A stretch of 64,000 bases of DNA, from NCBI RefSeq assembly GCF_900112175.1, contig NZ_FOYT01000004.1, positions 186,001-250,000 of the forward strand. The letters run 5' to 3'. The position numbers and the translations under genes were made by a program. How positions within the stretch are numbered: position 1 is the stretch's first letter; every line of letters starts with the position of its first letter. The notes beneath the pieces are model-generated. The model was given only the letters and a program-made list of their open reading frames with translations. It made no database searches and was not told the origin of the DNA. This stretch comes from Halogeometricum rufum (GTDB taxonomy: Archaea; Halobacteriota; Halobacteria; Halobacteriales; Haloferacaceae). Below are positions 27,188-35,656 of this stretch, piece after piece.

Positions 27188-27985
27188 ATGAGCACCACGT
27201 CGGGAGTCGTCTCGTCGGCCAAGGCCGTGGGCGAAGCGTTCCGCGAGAAGAACGTCACCTTCCTCGCGGGGAGCATCGCCTACAACGCCTTCGTCTCCCT
27301 CGTTCCCATCCTGTTGTTCTTCGTCCTCGTCGTCGCGTTCTTCGGAACGGGATGGCAGGACCAGATTCTCTCGACCATCACGCAGAACGTCTCGCCGACC
27401 ATCGGCGACTTCATCAAACGGATGTTCGCCACGCAGGCCGACAAGGTCACCGGCTCGTCCGTCGTCGGGTTCGCCGTCCTCGTATGGAGTGCGCTGAAGA
27501 TATTCCGCGGCCTCGACACGGCGTTCTCCGAGATATACGAGGTGGAGGCCGACAACTCCATCGTCGACCAGATAAAAGACGGCGTCGTCGTCCTCGTCAG
27601 CCTGCTGCTCTCCATCGCGGCCATGATAGCCGCGACCAGCGTGTTCGGGGCGTTTCAGGGGATGATTCCCTACCTCGGCGCACTCCTGCCCTTCCTGCTC
27701 GCCCTCGGACTCGTCGTGGCGTTCTTCCCGATATACTACGTCTTCCCCGACGTGGACGTCTCCGCCCGGGAGATTCTCCCCGGCGTCGTCGTCGCGGCGG
27801 TGGGCTGGGCGCTCCTGCAGGGCCTGTTCCAGATATACGTCGCTCACTCGACGGCCGGCGGTACCGACATCGTCACCGGCATCATGCTGCTTCTCACCTG
27901 GCTCTACTTCACCGGCGTCGTCCTCCTCCTCGGCGCGGTCATCAACGCCGTCCGCGGCGGCTACACGAAGTATCAGCGAGCTTGA
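27188..27985 (+). CDS. YihY/virulence factor BrkB family membrane protein
   Basis: A 265-residue membrane protein with about six helices. The first segment (FLAGSIAYNAFVSLVPIL) matches the conserved start of the family, and the C-terminal VTGIMLLLTWLYFTGVVLLLGAVIN-type stretch its end (residues about 225-255). The family has no firmly assigned activity; the old link to RNase BN is not accepted. Preceded by 143 bases with no gene and followed by a convergent regulator. Confidence 0.9.
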   Translation: MSTTSGVVSSAKAVGEAFREKNVTFLAGSIAYNAFVSLVPILLFFVLVVAFFGTGWQDQILSTITQNVSPTIGDFIKRMFATQADKVTGSSVVGFAVLVWSALKIFRGLDTAFSEIYEVEADNSIVDQIKDGVVVLVSLLLSIAAMIAATSVFGAFQGMIPYLGALLPFLLALGLVVAFFPIYYVFPDVDVSAREILPGVVVAAVGWALLQGLFQIYVAHSTAGGTDIVTGIMLLLTWLYFTGVVLLLGAVINAVRGGYTKYQRA

Positions 27986-28039
27986 GAAGAGGGAGTTCGA
28001 CGGCCGTTCGAGTGCGTCGCCGGCGTACCGATGCGGTGG

Positions 28040-28450
28040 CTACCGCGACATCGCCGACCGCGCGTCGTCGGTCGACTCGCGGTCGTACTTCCGCTCGAAC
28101 TCGCCGATGAGTTGTCCCATCTCCGCGTACCAGTCGTTGAGCATGCGCTGCATGTTGGTGGCAATCTCGTCCGAGTCGGCCGGCGAGTAGACGTGGTAGT
28201 AGCCGCCTTGGTCGTAGTTCACCTGCTCCTTCTCGATGAAGCCGCTCTCGAGGAGACGTTGGACCGCCCGGTACGCGGTGGACCGTTCGCGGTCGACCGC
28301 GTCGGCCACCCCGTCCACGGTGAGGGGGTCGTCGGCTGTGACGAGGGCTCTGTAACACTCCTTGTCGAGTTGCTTCAGACCGTAGAAGCACTCGAGGAGC
28401 CCCTCACATTCGATGTCCGCCTCGAGTTGCTTGGACATTGAATCGGGCAT
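28040..28450 (-). CDS. Winged-helix transcriptional regulator (TrmB-like)
   Basis: A 136-residue protein. The winged helix covers about 20-95 (CFYGLKQLDKECYRALV, LTVDGVADAVDRERSTAYRAV, QRLLESGFIEKEQVNY), followed by a C-terminal helical stretch that may dimerise. It starts at 28450, or at 28438 if the second Met is used. It is divergent from the TauE/SafE exporter operon across 541 bases and is the best local candidate regulator of the sulfur-handling genes; that link is inference. Confidence 0.8.
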   Translation of the reverse strand: MPDSMSKQLEADIECEGLLECFYGLKQLDKECYRALVTADDPLTVDGVADAVDRERSTAYRAVQRLLESGFIEKEQVNYDQGGYYHVYSPADSDEIATNMQRMLNDWYAEMGQLIGEFERKYDRESTDDARSAMSR

Positions 28451-28991
28451 CGTATGTTCGCTCCTACGACCGCGGCGGGTATAACGTTTGTGTAGGGAAT
28501 TTACAATTCTGCAGGTAAACCAACGACGAACGGGTCGAGATGCCGCGGTACGGGCCCCCGTCACCCATCGGCGAGCGCTCGGTCTCTCGGTGTCGAATCC
28601 CGTACCACACACGCTCGACTATCCGCGAAATCACTCGCCCGCCGACGCGTCAGTTTCGACCCATCCGTTCGGTGCACCTTCGTGATTCCTCGCGTTACGT
28701 GGGGAGAAATCACAATATATTCCACGATACGAGACTCGTCACTCGCGAGACGAGTCGAGTTCTCCGATTCGTCGGAGTCGTGTTCGATGACGCGCGCGCA
28801 TCGGAAGCGACGATTCGTCGAGCGAGGGCGCTCGAACCCCTCGTAGCCACTCGTAACTTACACATCACTATGGGTGAGTTACCGAGATACAGTATTGTAC
28901 CATGATTGCAAAACTATTATAGCCTCTGACCGGATACAGAGTGATGTGAGGATTCCATGATACGCACAAGACTGCCTCAAGGTGTCGACCG
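28451..28991. other. Long intergenic region upstream of the TauE operon
   Basis: No gene is supported over these 541 bases. The left part is GC-rich. The right part has AT-rich promoter-like DNA at 28886-28925 and a Shine-Dalgarno-like AAGGTG at 28979-28984 before the small ORF at 28992. The distance from TATA to ATG (about 75 bases) implies a leadered message. Confidence 0.5.
28892..28922 (+). promoter_or_regulatory. TauE operon promoter with GTATTG and TGATTGCA elements
   Basis: GTATTG (28892-28897), five bases, TGATTGCA (28903-28910), then a TATA-like CTATTATAG (28914-28922). The same GTATTG-TGATTGCA-TATA order occurs in the promoter of the rhodanese-MBL gene at 34664-34635, so it may be an activator or repressor site shared by the sulfur genes. 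Confidence 0.5.
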
Positions 28992-29141
28992 ATGTTAGGG
29001 CTCGAAGGTCTGAGCGGGAACATGCTGGCGGCGACCCTCATCGGGTTGGTGCTGGTAGAAGCGATCGTGCTGTACGTGGGGTACGGCATTCTCGAATCGG
29101 CGCTGGGGAAGCGCGTGACCGACCTCATCAGGGGTATCTAA
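28992..29141 (+). CDS. 49-residue single-helix membrane peptide (DUF7512-like)
   Basis: A short gene encoding 49 residues: MLGLEGLSGN, a membrane helix of about 22 residues (residues 12-34), then a basic amphipathic tail (KRVTDLIRGI). It has a Shine-Dalgarno-like AAGGTG seven bases upstream, and its TAA is two bases before the TauE/SafE gene ATG, so it is almost certainly co-translated with that exporter. Small peptides of this layout next to TauE genes occur in other haloarchaea (DUF7512, from memory). It may be an accessory subunit; the function is unknown. Confidence 0.75.
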   Translation: MLGLEGLSGNMLAATLIGLVLVEAIVLYVGYGILESALGKRVTDLIRGI

Positions 29142-29143
29142 CG

Positions 29144-30175
29144 ATGGAGATACTCGGAGTCGGCGTCGAGTTGCTGACGATGTTCGCCGGATTCGGACTG
29201 CTCATCGGAATCCTGTTCGGGTTCTTCGGGATGGGCGGTTCGTTCCTCGTCACGCCGGCGTTACTCGTGATGGGGTACGCACCGAACGTCGCCGTCGGGT
29301 CCGGCCTCGCGTTCGTGTTCGGTACCTCCGTCATCGCGACGCTCAAACACCGGGACCTCGGACAGGTGGACTACAAACTCGGTGTGCTGATGATAGCCGG
29401 GACGACCGCCGGCATCGAAGTCGGGAAGATAGGGTTGGAGTACCTCCAACACATCGGACTCGCGGGTAGCATCGTCAGCATCGCCTACGTGGGCCTGCTG
29501 GGTTCTATCGGCGTGTTCGTGACGTACAACGCGGTCAAGGGCGGCGGCGGCGGTATCTCGCACGACGCCGAGGACGCCGACGCCGACGCCGACGACATCC
29601 CCGACATCGCGAAGAAGATTCAGTCGTACCACGTCCCCCCGATGATCTCCCTCCGGGGCGGCATCACCGTCTCGCTGTGGATGGTCCTCCTGGTCGCGTT
29701 CGCGACGGGACTGCTCTCGGGCTTCCTCGGCGTGGGTGGCGGCTTCATCCGCATGCCCGCGCTGTTCTACCTCGTGGGCGTCCCCGTCCCCGTCGCGGTC
29801 GGGACGGACCTGTTCGAGATCGTGTTCTCGGGCGGTATCGGGTCGTTCCTGTACGCCCAGTCCGGCGCGGTGGACCTGTCCATCGTCGTGCCGCTACTGG
29901 CCGGGAGCGCTCTCGGTGCGAGACTCGGCGCCGGCGCGACGAGCCTCGTCGACGAGGACGACATCAAGGTCTACTTCGGCGTGATGCTGCTGCTCGGCGC
30001 GTTCGCCGTCGCCGTCCGGCAGGTCGGCGACTACGTCGGCATCGAAGTGTTCGACGTCGTCAGCCTCGCCATCATCCTCGGCGCGGCACTGCTGGTGAGT
30101 GGCGCAGTCGTCCTCAGCAGCATCCGCGAACTCCGCGCCGAGGCGGTCACCAGCGAACGGTCGACCGCCGACTGA
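29144..30175 (+). CDS. Sulfite exporter TauE/SafE family protein
   Basis: A 343-residue membrane protein with about eight helices in two homologous halves, each starting with the family glycine motif (GILFGFFGMGGSFLVTPAL and LLSGFLGVGGGFIRMPALF). A charged cytoplasmic loop of about 35 residues rich in Asp/Ala joins the halves (near 140-175). The family exports sulfite, sulfoacetate or other sulfur anions. The start at 29144 is two bases after the small membrane peptide gene. Nearby YeeE, TusA and DsrE genes support a role in sulfur compound movement; the direction is not known. Confidence 0.9.
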   Translation: MEILGVGVELLTMFAGFGLLIGILFGFFGMGGSFLVTPALLVMGYAPNVAVGSGLAFVFGTSVIATLKHRDLGQVDYKLGVLMIAGTTAGIEVGKIGLEYLQHIGLAGSIVSIAYVGLLGSIGVFVTYNAVKGGGGGISHDAEDADADADDIPDIAKKIQSYHVPPMISLRGGITVSLWMVLLVAFATGLLSGFLGVGGGFIRMPALFYLVGVPVPVAVGTDLFEIVFSGGIGSFLYAQSGAVDLSIVVPLLAGSALGARLGAGATSLVDEDDIKVYFGVMLLLGAFAVAVRQVGDYVGIEVFDVVSLAIILGAALLVSGAVVLSSIRELRAEAVTSERSTAD

Positions 30176-30295
30176 CCCACCGCGACGGTCGGTCACACGC
30201 GAACGAAAGCGCGGTCCCGGCGTTCGGGACCGACTGTGGCTACTTTTCTCGTCGTCGACCGCTCCTGCGTCGAGCGCTCGGACGGCCAAACGGCG

Positions 30296-30589
30296 TTACT
30301 CGATGCGCGGTGGCTCCTCGTCGGTTCGCCCCGGGAGTTCTAATTCTATCTCGAGTTCGGGTTCCCCGACGCCCTCGTAGTCGATTTCGAGTTCTACCGG
30401 TTCGCCGAACGCGAAGGGGAGTTCCCACTCGTCAGTCGAAATCGTGACCTCGTCGCCGTCGCGCAACTGTTCGCCGAGGGCCACGAGGAAGTCGCCCGCC
30501 TCGCGGGCGTCGAGTCGGAACTCCTCTTCGAAGTCGCGTCCGGAACGGATCACGGTACGGTCTTCGGTCGGTGAGTCGTCGTCCGTCAT
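30296..30589 (-). CDS. Amphi-Trp domain-containing protein
   Basis: A 97-residue acidic cytoplasmic protein. Residues 10-85 match the amphi-Trp domain: RSGRDFEEEFRLDAREAGDF, then VTISTDEWELPFAFGEPVEL with the conserved Trp and alternating acidic strand. The role of the domain is unknown. A palindrome at 30598-30613 lies between an ATTATTATTTA-type TATA box and the ATG, so expression is probably repressed by an operator-binding protein. Confidence 0.85.
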   Translation of the reverse strand: MTDDDSPTEDRTVIRSGRDFEEEFRLDAREAGDFLVALGEQLRDGDEVTISTDEWELPFAFGEPVELEIDYEGVGEPELEIELELPGRTDEEPPRIE

Positions 30590-30597
30590 CGGTCGCG

Positions 30598-30613
30598 TTT
30601 AGGGAGGCCTAAA
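30598..30613. promoter_or_regulatory. Palindromic operator candidate of the amphi-Trp gene
   Basis: TTTAGG-GAGG-CCTAAA has perfect 6-base arms. It abuts the TATA-like AT-rich stretch (30611-30620) and ends nine bases before the start codon. In gene orientation its TTAGGCC half matches the palindrome before the FAD oxidoreductase gene at 40999-41012. Confidence 0.55.
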
Positions 30614-30797
30614 TAATAATTGATGCGGCCCCGACTCGCGGGCGGACCGGACGCGGATTCCGCGCGTGCCCCGAGACGACTCACCGACGCACTCGACCGA
30701 CCCTGTCCGGCCGGCACGAACTCCGGCCCCCCGTGCGGTGGGCGGCGGAGACGTCGACAGATGCACTTACCCGCGTCGGCCTCGAATCTCGACTCGA

Positions 30798-31043
30798 ATG
30801 ACAACCGACGTCGTAGTTCGCTGCGCCGACTGCGCGTACGCGGCCGCGTTCGACTCGCTTCGGGCCGCCCGGACGGCCCTCGACGACCACGAACGGGAGA
30901 CGGGCCACTCGGTCGAGTGGAACATCGGACGCCTGTCCGGCGGCGTCGAACGCGCCGGCGCGGACGCCGGCGTCTGCGGACGCGAGGGCTGTGCGAATCC
31001 GGACTCGCCGTTGCTCGACCACGGCGGGAGCGACGACGCGTAA
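30798..31043 (+). CDS. Small zinc-ribbon-like protein
   Basis: An 81-residue protein with CADC at residues 9-12, a histidine pair in DDHERETGH and a CGREGC motif near residues 63-68, arranged as possible zinc ligands. The rest is Gly/Asp rich. The start at 30798 is used because upstream sequence is low-complexity and has no helix or strand pattern. Small haloarchaeal zinc-finger proteins of this size are common, and most have unknown roles. Confidence 0.7.
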   Translation: MTTDVVVRCADCAYAAAFDSLRAARTALDDHERETGHSVEWNIGRLSGGVERAGADAGVCGREGCANPDSPLLDHGGSDDA

Positions 31044-31149
31044 CCCGTTCCGTCTGAACTCGCCGTTCCCGCGGCCATCGCCTCCTCGCTCCCGAGACGA
31101 CCGGCGTGCCGGCGTCTGTCGGGTGCGGTCGTCACACGTGAACGAGTCT

Positions 31150-31168
31150 GACACAAGTCTCATGTGTC
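31150..31168. promoter_or_regulatory. Inverted repeat upstream of htpX
   Basis: GACACA and TGTGTC form perfect 6-base arms around a 7-base spacer. It ends 23 bases before the htpX ATG, where a leaderless gene's TATA/BRE region would be, so it may be a regulatory site. Evidence is positional only. Confidence 0.35.
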
Positions 31169-31191
31169 TCGATTGGAGAACGTCTGACCGC

Positions 31192-32067
31192 ATGAGACAT
31201 CTGGGACTCAAAGTACGGATGGCCGTCGTCGGTGCCATCCTCGCGGCGTTCTATCTCGTCGCAGTCGCCGCCGCGATGGTGACGTTCGGTCAGGGCGTCC
31301 TGCCCGTCGCCATCGTCGGCAGCGTCCTCCTCGTCGGCGTCCAGTACAAGGTCGGAAAGTGGATAGCGCTCCGGAGCGTCGGCGCCGAGGACCTGTCCGA
31401 ACAGCGGTACCCGCAGGTCCACCGGATGGTCGAAGAACACTCCCGGGAGATGGGTATCGAGAAACCCGACCTGAAGATAGCCCGCATGGGCGTCCCGAAC
31501 GCGTTCGCCGTCGGCCGGAAGGGTGCCGGCGTCGTCGTCGTCTCCGAGGAACTCCTCGGACTGCTCGACCGCGACGAACTCGAGGGCGTCCTCGCGCACG
31601 AACTCGCGCACATCGCCAACCGCGACGTCGTGACGATGCAACTCGGGCAGGGAATCGCCTCCATCGTCGCCATCGTCGCCCAGTACGCCGTACTGCTCAC
31701 GGGCGACAGCGACCTCGCGGACTTCTTCCTCGCCATCGTCGTCGGCAACATCGTGCAGTTCTTCGTGATGCTGTTCGTCCTCGCCATCTCGCGGTACCGC
31801 GAGTACGTCGCCGACGCCGACGCCAAGCGCGCTATCGGGTCCGGCGACCCGCTCGCACGCGCCCTCGAGAAGATCCACGAGGGGAACCAGCGGACCCGCG
31901 AGTCGGCCCGGAGTTCCCGACGCGGCCGCGGCCGTGGGCGAGGCGACGGCGGCGTGGACCAGCAGGTGAGCGCGCTCTGCATCTCCAGCCCCGACAGGGG
32001 TCTCCTCCAGCGTATCGTGTCCACCCACCCGCCGATGGAGAAGCGCATCCAGCGGCTCCGCTCGTAG
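31192..32067 (+). CDS. htpX: HtpX-like membrane zinc metalloprotease (M48)
   Basis: A 291-residue membrane protease with two N-terminal helices (residues 10-55), the zinc site HELAH in VLAHELAHIANRD (about 135-147), and two further helices after it. The downstream Glu ligand is in YREYVADADA. Family members degrade misfolded membrane proteins. A Gly/Arg-rich loop (RRGRGRGRGDGG) near 242-253 is longer than in bacterial HtpX. Its stop abuts the ATG of the next small membrane gene. Confidence 0.93.
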   Translation: MRHLGLKVRMAVVGAILAAFYLVAVAAAMVTFGQGVLPVAIVGSVLLVGVQYKVGKWIALRSVGAEDLSEQRYPQVHRMVEEHSREMGIEKPDLKIARMGVPNAFAVGRKGAGVVVVSEELLGLLDRDELEGVLAHELAHIANRDVVTMQLGQGIASIVAIVAQYAVLLTGDSDLADFFLAIVVGNIVQFFVMLFVLAISRYREYVADADAKRAIGSGDPLARALEKIHEGNQRTRESARSSRRGRGRGRGDGGVDQQVSALCISSPDRGLLQRIVSTHPPMEKRIQRLRS

Positions 32068-32304
32068 ATGGCCGGCGTCCGCGAACTACTCGCCGTCGTC
32101 CTCGGTGCCGCGCTCGGCGTCGCGGCCCTCGCCGCTCCGCGGGCCGCGCTCAAACTGTCGGTGTTCGGCGGCCCGAGCCGTCGGCGGCGAGGCGACTACG
32201 GCGCCGACGCCGCCGTCTCCGAGCGTTCGGTGTGGGTCGTCCGCGCTCTGGGCGTCGTCTGTCTGTTGATTTCGGCGTCCATCGCCGCACAGACGTACCT
32301 CTGA
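32068..32304 (+). CDS. Small two-helix membrane protein downstream of htpX
   Basis: A 78-residue protein with hydrophobic helices at about 6-28 and 57-77, and a charged loop (PSRRRRGDYG) between. Its ATG follows the htpX stop with no gap, which indicates translational coupling and a likely partner or accessory role for the protease. The family is not recognised. Confidence 0.72.
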   Translation: MAGVRELLAVVLGAALGVAALAAPRAALKLSVFGGPSRRRRGDYGADAAVSERSVWVVRALGVVCLLISASIAAQTYL

Positions 32305-32461
32305 CGGGCCGTCGGACGCTCGAAGCGCTCGGACGGCCGTCGTCGAGGCTGCCGGCGCACGCGTTTTCTCGGATTCGAGTCGTATTCGTGAGCGCGCACG
32401 GACGAGAAGGGGAAAAGGGAAGCCGGTTCGGACGACGGTTCGTCGGGGGAAAGCGCGCCGG

Positions 32462-32920
32462 TCAGTCGGCGCTGGTCGCGGCCGGGTCCGCGGCGTCGCT
32501 GCGACTCCGCCACAGTCCCTGCACGTACGCGCCGACGAACATGCCGGCGAGCGCCCAGAGGATGGTGACGTTCCCGATGCCGAGGCTGGCGTAGGCCGCG
32601 CCGGGACAGATGCCCGACAGCCCCCAGCCGGCACCGAATATCGCGCCGCCGACGAGGACGTTCCGGTCGAACGACTTCAGGCGGCGCTCGAAGCTCCGCC
32701 CCGTTATCGGCGGGCGACCGAGCAGTTTGGGGCCGAGGAAGTACGCCAGTCCGGTGACGGCCGCGCCGCCGAACATGACGAACGGGAGCCCCAGGTCCTC
32801 GAACTGGAGGAAGTCCAGCACGACTTCCGGACGGGCCATGTGGCTGAACCCCAGACCGAAGCCGAATATCAGGCCGCCGACCAGTATCAGCGGCATGAAC
32901 AGGGGATGTCTGTCCGCCAT
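32462..32920 (-). CDS. YeeE/YedE half-transporter, C-terminal partner (DUF6691-like)
   Basis: A 152-residue membrane protein with four helices and two conserved motifs (FGFGLGFSHMARP and FGAGWGLSGICPGAA), the latter carrying the conserved Cys. It corresponds to one half of YeeE/YedE thiosulfate or sulfur-compound importers. The start at 32920 overlaps the stop of the other half by one base, so the two are co-translated and should form one transporter. Confidence 0.88.
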   Translation of the reverse strand: MADRHPLFMPLILVGGLIFGFGLGFSHMARPEVVLDFLQFEDLGLPFVMFGGAAVTGLAYFLGPKLLGRPPITGRSFERRLKSFDRNVLVGGAIFGAGWGLSGICPGAAYASLGIGNVTILWALAGMFVGAYVQGLWRSRSDAADPAATSAD

Positions 32921-33411
32921 CAGGGGCTCACCCCCAGAGCCGCGACCAGTTGCGCCACGCCGATGGCGACGAGCAGGAACGTGACGACGCCCACCAGCGA
33001 CGTTCGCGACGCGGAGCCGACGCCACAGACCCCGTGGCCGGACGTGCAGCCCTTCCCCACGCGGGTGCCGACGCCGACGAGGACGCCGCCGACGAACAGC
33101 CGCCACGGCTGAACGGACGTGGTCCACGCACCGTCCTGATAGAGGAGGGCGTACACGGCCGCCCCCATGATGATGCCGAACGTGAACACCAATCGCCAGT
33201 CTCGCGAGGCGACGTACTGCTTGAACCGCGACTGGTCGGAGACGTACGAGAGCGTCGACTCGAGGAACGTGCTCGCGCCGGCGCTGATACCCGTGCCCAG
33301 GTAGATGATACTGGCGCCGAGACCGACGAACAGGCCGCCGACGGCGTACCGGCTGATGCCGTTGGGGAAGAACTCCGACAGCAACTGGAGCGGGACTGGG
33401 TCTAGTACCAT
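32920..33411 (-). CDS. YeeE/YedE half-transporter, N-terminal partner
   Basis: A 163-residue membrane protein with four helices. Residues about 115-130 contain GTRVGKGCTSGHGVCGVGS, the signature of YeeE/YedE proteins, with the cysteine thought to relay sulfur from imported thiosulfate. It follows the rhodanese-MBL gene by nine bases on the same strand and precedes the second half-transporter, forming a three-gene sulfur operon. Confidence 0.9.
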   Translation of the reverse strand: MVLDPVPLQLLSEFFPNGISRYAVGGLFVGLGASIIYLGTGISAGASTFLESTLSYVSDQSRFKQYVASRDWRLVFTFGIIMGAAVYALLYQDGAWTTSVQPWRLFVGGVLVGVGTRVGKGCTSGHGVCGVGSASRTSLVGVVTFLLVAIGVAQLVAALGVSP

Positions 33412-33420
33412 GGAGCGTCG

Positions 33421-34611
33421 TTAGTCACCGGCGAGCGACTCCTGACTGGCGGCGCAGTTGTTCGGGCCGAGTTCGAGGGTGAACGCCTCCTCGTCGTCGG
33501 CTTCCTGCTGTCCCAGGTTGGTCGCGATGATTGCCTCGTAGTTCGCCGGACGCGGCGGCATGTCCGCCAGAATCGTCTCCACGAACTCCGCTTCGTCCAT
33601 CGACAGCGCGTCCATGCGCTCGACGAGAGCACCGACCGTCGCGGTGTAGGTGCCGTCCTCGGCGGGCACAGCGGCGTCGCTGAAGTGCGCGCCGCCGACG
33701 AGCGTGTCGTCGGGCAGGGTCAGCACGCGCGTCTGTAGCGAGTCGTACAGCATCCGCGCGGCCTCGGGCGCGCCGTCGTCGCCCTCTTCGAGGTCCGGGC
33801 GGGCGACACTCTCGATGAACAGCCCGTCACCCGTGGTGAGCAGGCTGTCGCCGAGCAGGTACGAGGTCATGCCGCTGGTGTGACCCGGCGTGTAGACCGT
33901 CTCGACGACGGCGTCGCCGACCTCGAACTCGTCGCCGTCCGCCGCCGTCTCCAGTTCGTCCGCGTACGTGACGCCGCGCGGGACGGACTCCGCGGGGATG
34001 ACCCCGGTCACGCCCTCCGCGTCGAGTTCGCGCAGGCCGCTGATGTGGTCGGCGTGGATGTGCGTGTCGAACGCGTACGTCAGTTCGACGCCCAGTTCCT
34101 CCGCGTCCGCGAAGTAGCGGTCGGTGAACGCCCGGAGCGGGTCGACAATCGCGGCCTCGTCGTCCGAGACGAGCAGGTAGCCCAGACAGCCCGAGGAGGG
34201 ACGCTGGTACTGGTAGACGGTGCCGGGTCCGTCGTACCCGGTGACCTCCTTCCGCTCGTAGATGCGCGCCCACCCGTTCATCCCCTCTTCGAGGTGGTTC
34301 ACGTCGTAGTCGAGTTGGCTCAGCTTGCTCGCGACGTACTCGCTGGCGCCGCCCTTCGCGCACAGCACGGTGACTTCGCGGTCGTCGGGAATCTGTTCGA
34401 GAACGTCGTCGGCGATCTCGTCCTCGAAGAACTCGAAGTACGGGACGTTGACCGACTCGACGTTCGGCCCGTCTATCTTCCACTCCTCGTAATCGGACGC
34501 CATCCGCGCGTCGAGGAGCGTGACCTCCTCGCCGGCGTCGATACGACTCTTGAGTTCTTCGGGCACGATCGATTCGACGGCGACCTCCGGTTCGGGGAAT
34601 TCGTCTGCCAT
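33421..34611 (-). CDS. Rhodanese / metallo-beta-lactamase fusion (persulfide dioxygenase-type)
   Basis: A 396-residue cytoplasmic protein. The N-terminal rhodanese domain (about 10-120) has its persulfide-carrying Cys84 in LCAKGGAS. The C-terminal metallo-beta-lactamase domain (about 130-350) has HIHADH with metal ligands His184, His186, Asp188 and His189, and GHTSGM further on. This layout matches ETHE1-like persulfide dioxygenases fused to rhodanese, which oxidise persulfide sulfur to sulfite. The order rhodanese-then-MBL is the reverse of some bacterial fusions. The start at 34611 is leaderless from a TATA at 34635-34642. It leads the operon with the YeeE halves; substrate is inferred. Confidence 0.88.
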   Translation of the reverse strand: MADEFPEPEVAVESIVPEELKSRIDAGEEVTLLDARMASDYEEWKIDGPNVESVNVPYFEFFEDEIADDVLEQIPDDREVTVLCAKGGASEYVASKLSQLDYDVNHLEEGMNGWARIYERKEVTGYDGPGTVYQYQRPSSGCLGYLLVSDDEAAIVDPLRAFTDRYFADAEELGVELTYAFDTHIHADHISGLRELDAEGVTGVIPAESVPRGVTYADELETAADGDEFEVGDAVVETVYTPGHTSGMTSYLLGDSLLTTGDGLFIESVARPDLEEGDDGAPEAARMLYDSLQTRVLTLPDDTLVGGAHFSDAAVPAEDGTYTATVGALVERMDALSMDEAEFVETILADMPPRPANYEAIIATNLGQQEADDEEAFTLELGPNNCAASQESLAGD

Positions 34612-34945
34612 CAAGATACCCAATGGACCCCTGTAAAATAAGTATTGTGCAATCAATCCAATACCGAACAACTTGGAGGCCCACCCTCACACGAGCGAGT
34701 GCGAGGACCCACTCTGAAGCCATTCTGCTCTCAGAGCACTACAGAGCCCTAAATTCGACACATTATCGCGATTCGATACCGCCGAGTTCACGCTTCGTCA
34801 ACCCGTCAGCGAACCGTCGTACGGCTCGGTAGCGCGGCTTCGCCCCCACCAGAAGACACTATATTGTGCTATTCTCGCAATCAGATTCGCGCGGTCGCGA
34901 CTCGCTCGTCGGAGCGGGTTCGAGGGGGGTCGTCGGTGGCGGCGG
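34612..34945. other. Intergenic region with no gene
   Basis: Between the rhodanese-MBL start and the end of the DUF2270 gene. It holds the rhodanese-MBL promoter at its left edge and, at its right, an AT-rich CACTATATTGTGCTATTCTC stretch (34856-34875) followed by GCAATCA (34877-34883), reminiscent of the promoter element. No coding sequence is supported. Confidence 0.5.
34635..34664 (-). promoter_or_regulatory. Rhodanese-MBL promoter with GTATTG and TGATTGCA elements
   Basis: On the minus strand: GTATTG (34664-34659), three bases, TGATTGCA (34655-34648), CAATAC, then TATA-like TTATTTTA (34642-34635), about 27 bases ahead of the ATG. GTATTG and CAATAC on the plus strand (34642-34664) also make an inverted repeat with an 11-base spacer. 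Confidence 0.55.
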
Positions 34946-35656
34946 TCAGCGGTCCGAACGCTCCCGAAGGTCCTCGTCGAGGAGTTCGCCCTCGGTGTGC
35001 CACGTTCGGGGACGGCAGCAGACCACCGCCGCGACCACGTGGAGTCCGACGACGGCCGCGGTCACGACGAGACCGGACACCGACCCCACCGCCGCGCTCT
35101 CCGGCCACGGCGTCTCGCCGAAGGCCGTCACGCGCAACAGCCACGCGCCGTTGAGCACGGTGAACAGCGCGAAGTAGACGCGCCGGAGTCTGTGCGCGAG
35201 GGCCTCTTCGGTCGATATCTTCAGGACGGGCGTGCGGTAGTCCCGCGCGAGGCGTTCGCGCCACGCCGTCTCCTCCACCTCCATCTCCGGGTCGAGTCCG
35301 ACGGCCCACACGTTCTGCTGGAGGTCACGCACCCGCGAACGCCACAGGTCGTACGCGCGGTATCGGCGCGCCTCGACGAACAGGAACATCACCACCGCGG
35401 CGTCGCCGACGAGCAACACGTAGTGCGGGTTCGACGCACTGGAGAACGCCCACGTGAGGACGGCGGCGATGAGTAGCACGACCCAGTTCGTGGTCTGGTC
35501 CAGTCGCTCGCGCCAGAACTTCATCCGATGAATCTCGCCGCGGTAGAGGTGTGCGAGCGCGGAACTCGGCCCCATGTCCTCGTCGAGGAGCCCCGCCCCG
35601 ACGGACGACGCCGGGTCGGGGCCGTTCGAGGGCGCGTCGGGGTCTTCCCGGGTCAT
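34946..35656 (-). CDS. DUF2270 membrane protein
   Basis: A 236-residue protein matching DUF2270: a conserved YRGEIHRMKFWRERLDQTTN before the first helix pair (about 55-95), an RVRDLQQNVWA loop and a second helix pair (about 165-215). Many haloarchaea have one copy; the function is unknown. Its ATG overlaps the stop of a short rhodanese-like frame upstream (ATGA). Confidence 0.88.
   Translation of the reverse strand: MTREDPDAPSNGPDPASSVGAGLLDEDMGPSSALAHLYRGEIHRMKFWRERLDQTTNWVVLLIAAVLTWAFSSASNPHYVLLVGDAAVVMFLFVEARRYRAYDLWRSRVRDLQQNVWAVGLDPEMEVEETAWRERLARDYRTPVLKISTEEALAHRLRRVYFALFTVLNGAWLLRVTAFGETPWPESAAVGSVSGLVVTAAVVGLHVVAAVVCCRPRTWHTEGELLDEDLRERSDR

Noticed and set aside
28540-28905. Open frame in the long gap before the TauE operon
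   Set aside because: Arg/Pro/His-rich composition, no codon pattern and no domain; the region is better read as regulatory DNA.
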